From JBGLNJ01 sp964353405 (lineage in GTDB: Bacteria; Chloroflexota; Anaerolineae; Fen-1058): a stretch of 6,595 bases of DNA. How positions within the stretch are numbered: the stretch's first letter is position 1; every line of letters begins with the position of its first letter. The notes under the pieces were generated by a model that did not search any database, was not told the origin of the DNA, and worked only from the letters and a program-made list of their open reading frames with translations. The stretch is from positions 1 through 6,595 of the forward strand of contig CAYGWJ010000430.1 in assembly GCA_964353405.1 (NCBI GenBank). The letters run 5' to 3'. Made by a program: the position numbers and the translations under genes. Positions 1 through 4,613 of the stretch are shown here, one piece after another.

Positions 1-81
1 TTCTCCAAGTTACACCGGCGTATTTTGCAATTGCTGGGCTTGCCCGTCAGTCTCTACACTCAGCTGGAGTGCAGCCCGTGA
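1..81 (+). CDS. C-terminal end of a protein of unknown function (partial)
   Basis: Frame 1 is open from the window edge to a TGA at 79-81, giving 26 residues that end in LGLPVSLYTQLECSP. The leucine-rich composition and the clean stop look protein-like, but the piece is too short to name a family. The start lies outside the window. The next 45 bases to the repeat at 126 contain nothing recognisable. It could be a chance open frame; I think a real gene tail is somewhat more likely than not. Confidence 0.4.
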   Translation, partial: FSKLHRRILQLLGLPVSLYTQLECSP

Positions 82-125
82 AATTAGCCGGCAGGTATCA
101 AAAATGAGCGAATCAAGGGAGTACA

Positions 126-209
126 GGCCAAGACGACAGGAATAGGAAGTGGATCATGTGGGACATTACGGCCTTGCGCGACCGTTTGCGCGCCCTTTCT
201 CTCGCGTGA
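126..209 (+). pseudogene. Decayed copy of the upstream region and first codons of the small ORF at 1321
   Basis: The 30 bases at 126-155 match 1291-1320 at 23 of 30 positions, mostly with transitions. Both are followed directly by ATG and a related peptide: MWDITALRDR here and MRGIATLRDR at 1321. Here the frame stops after 17 codons (TGA 207-209), whereas the copy at 1321 continues to 78 residues. I read this as a truncated paralogue left by duplication or recombination. Alternatively it is a mobile 5' repeat that carries a start codon. The stop directly abuts the TATAAT of a candidate promoter for the next operon. Confidence 0.5.
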
Positions 210-215
210 TATAAT
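186..215 (+). promoter_or_regulatory. Candidate promoter of the first toxin-antitoxin-like operon
   Basis: A perfect TATAAT at 210-215 is preceded, after an 18-base spacer, by TTGCGC (186-191), which matches the -35 consensus only in TTG. It lies just upstream of the GTG start at 233. Transcription would begin near 222, leaving almost no leader, and the ribosome site GGGAGGG (222-228) would lie at the very 5' end. That tight fit keeps confidence low. Confidence 0.3.
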
Positions 216-232
216 GGCGTCGGGAGGGTCTT

Positions 233-469
233 GTGCCAACATACTATGATCATAAAGTCGTGCTCAAGCGCGTGCCACTAGAATGGTTACCACAAGTGTA
301 CGAGTTCATTCTAGCGCACGCGGAATGGCCATTTGACGCCACACCCGCAGAGATGGAAGCCGACAACCGTGAATGGGATCAACAGTTTGCCGCTGAAACC
401 TCGCAGAGTTTCTTTGCGCGCATCGCTGCTAAAGTGCGCGCAGAGATCGCCCATGGGGCGACCGATTGA
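233..469 (+). CDS. Small acidic antitoxin-like protein (78 aa)
   Basis: It starts at GTG 233, with GGGAGGG at 222-228 five bases away as a strong ribosome site, and encodes 78 residues. The second half, with a TPAEMEADNREWDQQFA segment followed by a charged helix ending AEIAHGATD, resembles small antitoxin-like proteins that sit beside RelE/ParE or PIN toxins. Those usually continue past a G-x-T motif, so this copy may have lost its tail. That resemblance is from memory and is not a firm family assignment. The UPF0175 gene starts 19 bases after its stop on the same strand, so the two are probably co-transcribed. No signal peptide or membrane segment is visible, and it is likely cytoplasmic. 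It may be the remnant of a separate antitoxin or an accessory part of the UPF0175/DUF3368 pair. Confidence 0.62.
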   Translation: MPTYYDHKVVLKRVPLEWLPQVYEFILAHAEWPFDATPAEMEADNREWDQQFAAETSQSFFARIAAKVRAEIAHGATD

Positions 470-488
470 GAGAAGGATGGGATGTTCG

Positions 489-770
489 ATGTCTGACACC
501 GCCACTTTGCAAATCGTGTTTCCGAAAGACTTGCTCGCGCTCCTGGGCGCGCAGCCCCAGGCCGCGGAAACGGCCAAAGAATTTGTCGCCCTGGGGTTGT
601 ATCAGGAAGGCCGCATCTCTGGCGGCAAGGCCGCCGAATTGTTAGGATTAACCCGGCGCGGTTTTGTCTCGCTCTTGGCACGCAAAGGCATAGACTATTA
701 TCGTCTCACGCCCGATGAGTGGGCCGAGGAAGCCGCCACCGCTAAAGCTTGGAGCGCCAGCCATGCCTGA
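489..770 (+). CDS. UPF0175 family antitoxin
   Basis: This 93-residue protein has the UPF0175 layout. An N-terminal strand (TLQIVFPKDLLALLG, residues 6-20) leads into a helix-turn-helix region, about residues 31-71, with the family pattern LYQEGRISGGKAAELLGLT followed by a second helix and GIDYY. UPF0175 proteins are the antitoxin partners of PIN-like DUF3368 toxins. They are expected to neutralise the toxin by binding it and to repress their own operon through the helix-turn-helix. ATG 489 is chosen because the conserved domain begins there; purine-rich GGATGG (475-480) lies eight bases upstream. The frame is open back to 333, but that stretch overlaps the 233-469 gene and does not look like protein. 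The stop overlaps the toxin start by 8 bases (ATGCCTGA, 763-770), which implies translational coupling. The antitoxin looks intact although its toxin is broken. Confidence 0.86.
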   Translation: MSDTATLQIVFPKDLLALLGAQPQAAETAKEFVALGLYQEGRISGGKAAELLGLTRRGFVSLLARKGIDYYRLTPDEWAEEAATAKAWSASHA

Positions 771-1214
771 CGTCGTTTCCAACACCGGCCCGCTCATGGC
801 CAATTCGACCTGTTACGCAGACTCTTTGGCAAGATTCTTTTTCCTCCCGCCGTACGCGCCGAGGTACAAGACGAAACCAGTGTAGCCGCGTTGACCGCCG
901 CTGATTGGATCGTCGTTCAACCCGCACAAGACTTGCTGGCCGTGCAATTGCTCAGAGAGGAACTCGATGCGGAGCTGGTCCTGATTGACGAACGCGCCGC
1001 CAGGCGCAAAGCGCGGGGGATCGGTTTGCAGACCGTCGGCACATTGGGGGTGCTCCTTATGGCAAAAGACAAAGGACTGGTGGCTGGCCTCAAGCCCCTG
1101 CTCGACGACCTGCGCCGCGCCGGTTTTCGTATGAGCGATGATCTCTATCGCCAGGTTCTTGGCAGTGCCGGCGAGGCGGGAGATTTTTCACTGCACTCGG
1201 AATACCACTCGTAG
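763..1214 (+). pseudogene. DUF3368 PIN-domain toxin, frameshifted and internally deleted
   Basis: DUF3368 proteins are PIN-like putative ribonuclease toxins paired with UPF0175. The start at 763 gives MPDVVSNTGPLMA, the classic N-terminus, but this frame then drifts and ends at a TAG near 885. From about 804 another frame (TTC 804-806, FDLLRRLFGKILFPPAVRAEV) carries the rest to TAG 1212-1214, including LIDERAARRKARGIGLQTVGTLGVLLMAKDKGLV. The frames differ by one base. Family members usually have about five more residues between the PL-I-A and LDLL parts, so a loss of about 16 bases between two GGC triplets would explain it. A second lesion seems present at 957-977: LREELDA runs straight into ELVLIDER, whereas relatives have a GEAEAI-type acidic segment between them. 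Losing it would remove a PIN catalytic acidic residue. I judge the gene dead. Confidence 0.85.
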
Positions 1215-1242
1215 GGCGGCAACGACGGCATCACCCCGGCGC
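1210..1242 (+). repeat. Post-toxin repeat, copy 1
   Basis: The 33 bases beginning CGTAG and ending CCCCGGCGC match 2108-2139. The last 24 bases agree at 21 positions, and all three differences are transitions; one base of gap is needed in the first part. This copy contains the stop codon of the DUF3368 pseudogene, while the other begins directly after the stop of the nucleotidyltransferase gene. It is not an integron attC site: no GTTRRRY/RYYYAAC pair was found. Confidence 0.55.
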
Positions 1243-1267
1243 ACCCTTCGACTTCGCTCAGGGCAAG
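1243..1267 (+). repeat. Short dispersed repeat of the CCTTCGACTTCGCTCAGG type
   Basis: The core CCCTTCGACTTCGCTCAGGG (1244-1263) has short complementary ends, CCCT and AGGG. I remember this sequence as a high-copy interspersed repeat in Chloroflexota and some other genomes, where its translation LRLRSGQ appears as an artefact in predicted proteins. The same happens if the 1321 gene is called from an upstream start at 1138. Only one copy is in this window, so copy number cannot be judged here. Confidence 0.5.
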
Positions 1268-1320
1268 TCTGGCCGAGGCGATTCAGTATCGGCCGAGAAG
1301 GCAGGAATAGGGAGCAGGTC

Positions 1321-1557
1321 ATGCGTGGTATTGCGACATTACGCGACCGGTGGGCCGATCTCGAAGCAAACGAAATACATTCCTCGAACCATCTGACAGT
1401 TTACGAAAGTGTTCGTCAGTGGTTAGTCTTGCAGCAGACCTTTGAATCCCAGTTGCGGCAAAGCGAGGCTATGTTCGCGCCGGAACGATGGGCGGCCCTG
1501 GCTCAACTTCAGGCCCGGCTGCGCCGTCTGGTAGAATGGCAGACAAAACGTGGATAA
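1321..1557 (+). CDS. Small helical protein paired with a nucleotidyltransferase (78 aa)
   Basis: ATG 1321 lies six bases after GGGAG (1310-1314) and gives a 78-residue protein, charged and almost certainly all helical, with a leucine/arginine-rich C-terminal helix (LAQLQARLRRLVEWQ). The frame extends upstream to 1138, but that part crosses the dead toxin gene and the interspersed repeat, so the shorter start is preferred. I do not recognise a named family. The stop overlaps the start of the nucleotidyltransferase gene by 8 bases (1550-1557), the same overlap as in the UPF0175/DUF3368 pair. By position it could be the antitoxin or regulator of the enzyme; that is inference. A broken copy of its upstream region and first codons lies at 126-209. 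No membrane segment is seen. Confidence 0.72.
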   Translation: MRGIATLRDRWADLEANEIHSSNHLTVYESVRQWLVLQQTFESQLRQSEAMFAPERWAALAQLQARLRRLVEWQTKRG

Positions 1558-2107
1558 TCTAGTGCAGTCCATCAGGACCCTTCAGCAACGCCTGGAGGCA
1601 GTCGGCATCTCGTCGGTGGTGATCGGCGGCGTAGCTGTTGCAGTCTGGGGAGAGCCGCGCGTCACACGCGATGTTGATCTCAAGGTTCTGCTAGGGCGTG
1701 ACGACGCCGAGCGACTCATGACAGCTCTCATGCCGGACTATGTCTCGCTGCTATCTGACCCGCGCAGGGCGTTGAGGCAACAGGCGATGCTATTCGTGCA
1801 AGACACAGCAGGGACCCGGCTGGATTTGCTGCTGGCCGACACGCCGTATGATGTCCTTGCCATCCAGCGCGGGCGCGACGTCGAATTACAGCCGGGTGTG
1901 ACGATCCGGCTGTGCAGCCCCGAAGATCTGGTGATCTACAAGCTGATCTCGACCCGCTTACGTGATCACGAGGATGCTCAGGGAGTTATTCGCCGACAAG
2001 GTTCAAACCTGGACGACGAATATGTACTCGACTGGCTGCATCAGTTCGAGCAAGCACTGGATGATTCCACGCTGGTGGGCGAATACAAAAGCCTCCGCAA
2101 GCTTTGA
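1550..2107 (+). CDS. MNT / AbiEii-type nucleotidyltransferase
   Basis: This 185-residue protein starts at GTG 1550. It has the nucleotidyltransferase signature VIGGVAVAVWGEPRVTRDVDL: the GG pair at residues 26-27 and metal-binding Asp41 and Asp43 (DVD). A third likely Asp is Asp92 in TRLDLLLAD. The C-terminal part (SPEDLVIYKLISTRLRDHEDAQGVI, then DDEYVLDWL) is the usual helical tail of stand-alone members of the AbiEii/AbiGii-like and MNT groups. Such enzymes transfer a nucleotide to a protein or RNA partner. Several act in toxin-antitoxin or phage-abortive systems, some as toxins (AbiEii) and some as antitoxins (MntA with HEPN). No HEPN gene is nearby; the only partner is the overlapping 78-residue gene. 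All catalytic residues are present, so it looks active. A repeat follows its stop directly. Confidence 0.9.
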   Translation: MDNLVQSIRTLQQRLEAVGISSVVIGGVAVAVWGEPRVTRDVDLKVLLGRDDAERLMTALMPDYVSLLSDPRRALRQQAMLFVQDTAGTRLDLLLADTPYDVLAIQRGRDVELQPGVTIRLCSPEDLVIYKLISTRLRDHEDAQGVIRRQGSNLDDEYVLDWLHQFEQALDDSTLVGEYKSLRKL

Positions 2108-2139
2108 CGTAGCGGGCAGCGACGACATCGCCCCGGCGC
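2108..2139 (+). repeat. Post-toxin repeat, copy 2
   Basis: This is the second copy of the CGTAG...CCCCGGCGC element described at 1210-1242. It begins on the base after the nucleotidyltransferase stop codon (2105-2107). Its placement right behind a second, unrelated toxin-like gene suggests a recombination boundary or a conserved 3' element. Confidence 0.55.
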
Positions 2140-2545
2140 GCGTGCCATCATCTATAGTCGCGGCTCGTGTCGAAGCGGCACGAGAGAGGCAGCGCAAGCG
2201 ATTCGCCTCGCACACTTTGCGTGTCGTATGCAACGCCGATACGCAAAGCGGCCCGCCGATGTGCGTATGCGCGAAGCGTGCAAACTGGACGCGACGTGCC
2301 AATCGCTCTTGCGCAGGGCGACGCAAAGCGAGCAATTGCAACTCAGCGCGCGGCCATTCCATCGCGTAAAGTGTGGCGCGATCAGCACCCGTGCCAGTAG
2401 ATCTGCCGTGTACCACTTGAAGGCGCGATACACCCCGGCTGCCTGGTGCCTGGGTAGCTCCACGTTACATATCTCATAACGATGCTATCATTATACTCGA
2501 CCAACTCCACTTTGACCCCGGTGACTACCCACAACTACGTAGAGT
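2140..2545. other. Gene-poor stretch with short repeats
   Basis: No convincing gene is seen. Several open frames on both strands overlap one another, and none has both a good ribosome site and protein-like composition. Words based on ACGCAAAGCG recur (2241-2250 and 2321-2330), and inverted repeats are nested between 2192 and 2314. Two weak hints of old coding sequence remain. One is a minus-strand stretch at about 2460-2525 reading VKVELVEYNDSIVMRYVTW. The other is a plus-strand frame, 2421-2648, reading FDPGDYPQLRRVLNLLRQWP, which has no start codon near its beginning. Confidence 0.45.
2192..2314. repeat. Nested imperfect inverted repeats
   Basis: The outer arms are GCGCAAGCGATT (2192-2203) and AATCGCTCTTGCGC (2301-2314), complementary apart from a two-base bulge. 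A middle pair is formed by GCACACTTTGCG (2210-2221) and CGCGAAGCGTGC (2270-2281), 10 of 12 complementary. An inner perfect 8-base pair is CTTTGCGT (2215-2222) with ACGCAAAG (2241-2248). The middle and inner pairings overlap and exclude each other. This could be a small non-autonomous repeat or a structured RNA, or simply low-complexity sequence. Confidence 0.3.
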
Positions 2546-2583
2546 CCTCAACTTGTTGAGGCAGTGGCCCGAACAAGTTCGGG
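2546..2583 (+). promoter_or_regulatory. Two tandem dyads upstream of the pgi promoter
   Basis: CCTCAACTTGTTGAGG (2546-2561) and CCCGAACAAGTTCGGG (2568-2583) each have a perfect 6-base stem and a 4-base loop. The loops, CTTG and CAAG, are complementary, and the cores AACTTGTT and AACAAGTT are reverse complements. The centres are 22 bases apart, about two helical turns, and the pair ends 38 bases before the pgi -35 box. They could be twin operator sites for a dimeric regulator acting from one face of the DNA. Interacting hairpins in an upstream transcript are another possibility. Confidence 0.4.
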
Positions 2584-2621
2584 AGTCCGATAAGATGTGG
2601 GCAATCACCAGAAAGACATTA

Positions 2622-2651
2622 TTGACAACGCCGGGACACTTGTGCTAGGAT
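2622..2651 (+). promoter_or_regulatory. Strong housekeeping-sigma promoter of pgi
   Basis: A perfect TTGACA (2622-2627) is followed after 18 bases by TAGGAT (2646-2651), preceded by TGC to make an extended -10. Transcription should start near 2658, giving a leader of about 96 bases before the pgi start codon. This is the best promoter match in the window and is correctly placed and oriented for pgi. Confidence 0.78.
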
Positions 2652-2743
2652 AGATCATGGATGAGCAGCGGTAAAAGTTATCAAGCGACACGTGCGCTCG
2701 AAACACGACTTTGATGAGTGCGCGTGATTGTCGGCTATACCAC

Positions 2744-2748
2744 GGAGG
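2744..2748 (+). promoter_or_regulatory. Ribosome binding site that fixes the pgi start
   Basis: GGAGG lies five bases before ATG 2754. It decides between this start and an in-frame GTG at 2718, which has no comparable site and would add 12 residues (MRVIVGYTTEEN) that E. coli Pgi has no counterpart for. Confidence 0.82.
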
Positions 2749-2753
2749 AAAAC

Positions 2754-4454
2754 ATGCCCGGACTCTACGAGTCGCCTGCCTGGCAGGCGTTGACGAAACA
2801 CCACGGAGAAATCGCCGCCGTGCAGATGCGGGGTCTCTTTGCTCGCGATCCGCAGCGTTTCGAACGCTTCTCGCTGCGGCTAGGAGATATCCTGTTCGAC
2901 TACTCCAAGAACCGCATCACAAAAGAAACCATGTCGCTGTTGCTCGATCTGGCGCGCCAGGCGAACCTGGCAGACAAGATCCAAGCCATGTTCAGCGGCG
3001 AAAAGATCAACACCACCGAGAACCGGGCTGTCTTACACGTTGCCCTGCGCAACCGGTCCGGCCGGCCTATCCGCGTAGATGGCGAGGACGTCATGCCAGA
3101 AGTCAATCGGGTGCTCGCTCACATGCGGGCATTCAGCGAAGCGGTGCGTTCGGGCAGGTGGACGGGGTATACGGGCAAAGCGATTACGGACGTGGTCAAC
3201 ATCGGCATCGGCGGCTCAGACCTGGGTCCCAAGATGGTCACGCAGGCGCTAACACCCTACGGCAAACCCGGTCTCCGAGTCCACTTTGTTTCCAACGTTG
3301 ACAGCACCGACCTGGTCGAGACCTTGAAAACTGTGAACCCCGAAACGGTGCTCTTCCTGGTGGCTTCGAAAACCTTTACCACCCAGGAAACGATGACCAA
3401 CGCCCATTCTGCCAGGGCCTGGTTCCTCGCCTCGGCGAAAGACGAAGCCGCGACACCTGCACTTGCGACGGAGCGCAGCGCAGGTGCAAGTGTCGCCAAG
3501 CATTTTGCGGCCATGTCTACCAACACAGCCGCCGTGGCCCGTTTTGGGATTGATACGCAGAACATGTTCGAGTTCTGGGACTGGGTGGGGGGCCGCTACT
3601 CTTTATGGTCGGCCATCGGCCTCTCGATCGCCATCTACCTGGGCATGGACCGTTTTGAAGAGTTGTTGAGCGGCGCCCATGCAGTGGATGAGCACTTTCG
3701 AACCGCTCCCTTCGAAAAGAACCTACCCGTGATCATGGGCTTGCTGGGCATCTGGTACAACAACTTTTTCGGCGCCCAGTCGCATGCCATTCTCCCCTAC
3801 GACCAATACCTGATGCACTTTCCGGCCTATTTCCAGCAGGGGGATATGGAGAGCAACGGCAAAGGTGTCACCCGTGAGGGGCAGTGGGTGGACTACCAGA
3901 CCGGTCCGATCATCTGGGGGCAACCCGGCACCAACGGCCAGCACGCCTTTTATCAGTTGATCCATCAAGGCGCCAAGCTCATCCCCTGCGATTTTCTCGC
4001 GGCGGCCCAGAGCCAGAACCCATTGGGTGAGCATCACGCCATCCTGCTCTCGAACTATTTCGCCCAGACCGAGGCGCTGATGCGCGGCCGGACAGCGGAC
4101 GAAGCGCGCGCCGAGCTCGAGGCTGAGGGCCACAGCGGGCCACAATCCCCTGACGGGGATCTTCCACTGGAGAGGTTGGTGGCTGCCAAGACCTTTCCGG
4201 GGAACAGGCCGACCAACTCCTTCCTCTACCCCAAGCTGACGCCAGCCGTCCTGGGTTCGCTCATTGCCCTCTACGAACACAAGATATTCACCCAGGGCGC
4301 CATCTGGGATATCAACTCCTTCGATCAAATGGGCGTTGAGCTTGGCAAGCAGCTCGCCAAGGCCATCTTGCCGGAGCTCAAGGGAGACGATCAGATTCAT
4401 ACCCACGATGCTTCGACGAACGGTTTGCTCAACACCTTCAAGGGCATGCGGTAA
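2754..4454 (+). CDS. pgi: Glucose-6-phosphate isomerase
   Basis: This cytoplasmic enzyme interconverts glucose 6-phosphate and fructose 6-phosphate in glycolysis and gluconeogenesis. The 566-residue protein follows the 549-residue E. coli enzyme almost throughout, for example NIGIGGSDLGP and FLVASKTFTTQETMTNAHSA. Both family signatures are present: WDWVGGRYSLWSAIGL, and INSFDQMGVELGK near the C-terminus. Catalytic residues are in place: Glu366 (in MESNGK, E. coli Glu355), His397 (NGQHAFYQ, E. coli His386) and Lys532 (VELGKQ). The unusual part is residues 232-246. There, DE-(15 residues)-VAKHF replaces DE-KH-VAKHF of E. coli, a net gain of 13 residues encoded by a palindromic element. The catalytic regions and frame survive, so the enzyme is probably active. 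It has its own strong promoter, and the truncated glgC follows on the same strand after 84 bases. Confidence 0.98.
   Translation: MPGLYESPAWQALTKHHGEIAAVQMRGLFARDPQRFERFSLRLGDILFDYSKNRITKETMSLLLDLARQANLADKIQAMFSGEKINTTENRAVLHVALRNRSGRPIRVDGEDVMPEVNRVLAHMRAFSEAVRSGRWTGYTGKAITDVVNIGIGGSDLGPKMVTQALTPYGKPGLRVHFVSNVDSTDLVETLKTVNPETVLFLVASKTFTTQETMTNAHSARAWFLASAKDEAATPALATERSAGASVAKHFAAMSTNTAAVARFGIDTQNMFEFWDWVGGRYSLWSAIGLSIAIYLGMDRFEELLSGAHAVDEHFRTAPFEKNLPVIMGLLGIWYNNFFGAQSHAILPYDQYLMHFPAYFQQGDMESNGKGVTREGQWVDYQTGPIIWGQPGTNGQHAFYQLIHQGAKLIPCDFLAAAQSQNPLGEHHAILLSNYFAQTEALMRGRTADEARAELEAEGHSGPQSPDGDLPLERLVAAKTFPGNRPTNSFLYPKLTPAVLGSLIALYEHKIFTQGAIWDINSFDQMGVELGKQLAKAILPELKGDDQIHTHDASTNGLLNTFKGMR
3450..3496 (+). 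repeat. Palindromic element translated in frame within pgi
   Basis: Arms 3450-3467 (GCGACACCTGCACTTGCG) and 3479-3496 (CGCAGGTGCAAGTGTCGC) are complementary at 16 of 18 positions, one of the two exceptions being a T-G wobble. The loop is 11 bases (3468-3478). The element coincides with the only sizeable insertion of this Pgi relative to E. coli Pgi in this half of the protein, net 39 bases. It encodes AATPALATERSAGASVA, a low-complexity Ala/Thr/Ser stretch. I recall very similar palindromes as interspersed repeats in Chloroflexota, but have not checked. It resembles in principle the Rickettsia palindromic elements that sit inside genes. Confidence 0.85.
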
Positions 4455-4527
4455 CCCCTGGACTTACCAGGGGTAACCCCATGCACCTGGGAACTCCCAG
4501 GTGTGCGGACTTTCCAGGGGTAATCCC
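4455..4527 (+). terminator. Hairpin and direct-repeat spacer between pgi and glgC
   Basis: The first hairpin pairs CCCCTGG (4455-4461) with CCAGGGG (4467-4473) over a 5-base loop, starting right at the pgi stop. The second is a perfect 8-base stem, CACCTGGG (4484-4491) with CCCAGGTG (4496-4503), loop AACT. A 21-base direct repeat follows (4460-4480 and 4507-4527, two mismatches). Its second CCAGGGG (4514-4520) could replace the first as partner of 4455-4461. No T-run follows, so this is not a classical intrinsic terminator. It may stabilise the pgi mRNA end, attenuate read-through into glgC, or switch between two folds. Confidence 0.45.
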
Positions 4528-4538
4528 GAGGGAGAACC

Positions 4539-4613
4539 ATGAACGTACTAACCTTGATCCTGGCCGGCGGCCAGGGCAGCCGGCTGAGCATCCTGGGCGA
4601 GAAACGGGCCAAG
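4539..4613 (+). pseudogene. glgC: Truncated 5' end of glucose-1-phosphate adenylyltransferase
   Basis: ATG 4539, with GGAG at 4531-4534, starts MNVLTLILAGGQGSRLSILGEKRAK. This is the unmistakable GlgC N-terminus with the nucleotide-binding loop GGQGSRL (residues 10-16). An intact GlgC continues with a PAVPFAGKYRIIDFPLSNC-type stretch and is about 400 residues long. Here it stops after Lys25 and the frame runs directly into transposase-like sequence, ending at TGA 4797-4799 as an 86-residue chimera. GlgC makes ADP-glucose for glycogen, so this locus cannot supply it. The start codon, ribosome site and position behind pgi are all preserved, so the break looks recent. A functional copy may exist elsewhere in the genome. 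Confidence 0.88.

Noticed and set aside
333..488. Longer start for the UPF0175 antitoxin
   Set aside because: It overlaps the well-started gene 233-469 and the extra residues do not fit the family, which begins at MSDTATLQIVF.
1138..1320. Longer start for the small gene at 1321
   Set aside because: The extension overlaps the DUF3368 pseudogene in another frame and translates the interspersed repeat (LRLRSGQ); ATG 1321 has a good ribosome site.
1210..1320. Integron attC-like recombination site between modules
   Set aside because: No RYYYAAC/GTTRRRY core pair and no integrase gene; only short direct repeats are seen.
2003..2479. Several overlapping open frames on both strands after the nucleotidyltransferase
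   Set aside because: They are rich in Arg, Ala and Cys, overlap each other in many frames and lack ribosome sites; they reflect repeat-rich GC sequence.
2718..2753. Upstream GTG start for pgi adding 12 residues
   Set aside because: No good ribosome site, and the added residues lack a counterpart in E. coli Pgi; GGAGG points to ATG 2754.
3723..4406. Minus-strand open frame of 227 codons inside pgi
   Set aside because: It lies wholly antisense to strongly conserved Pgi sequence and has no recognisable domain; a typical shadow in GC-rich coding DNA.
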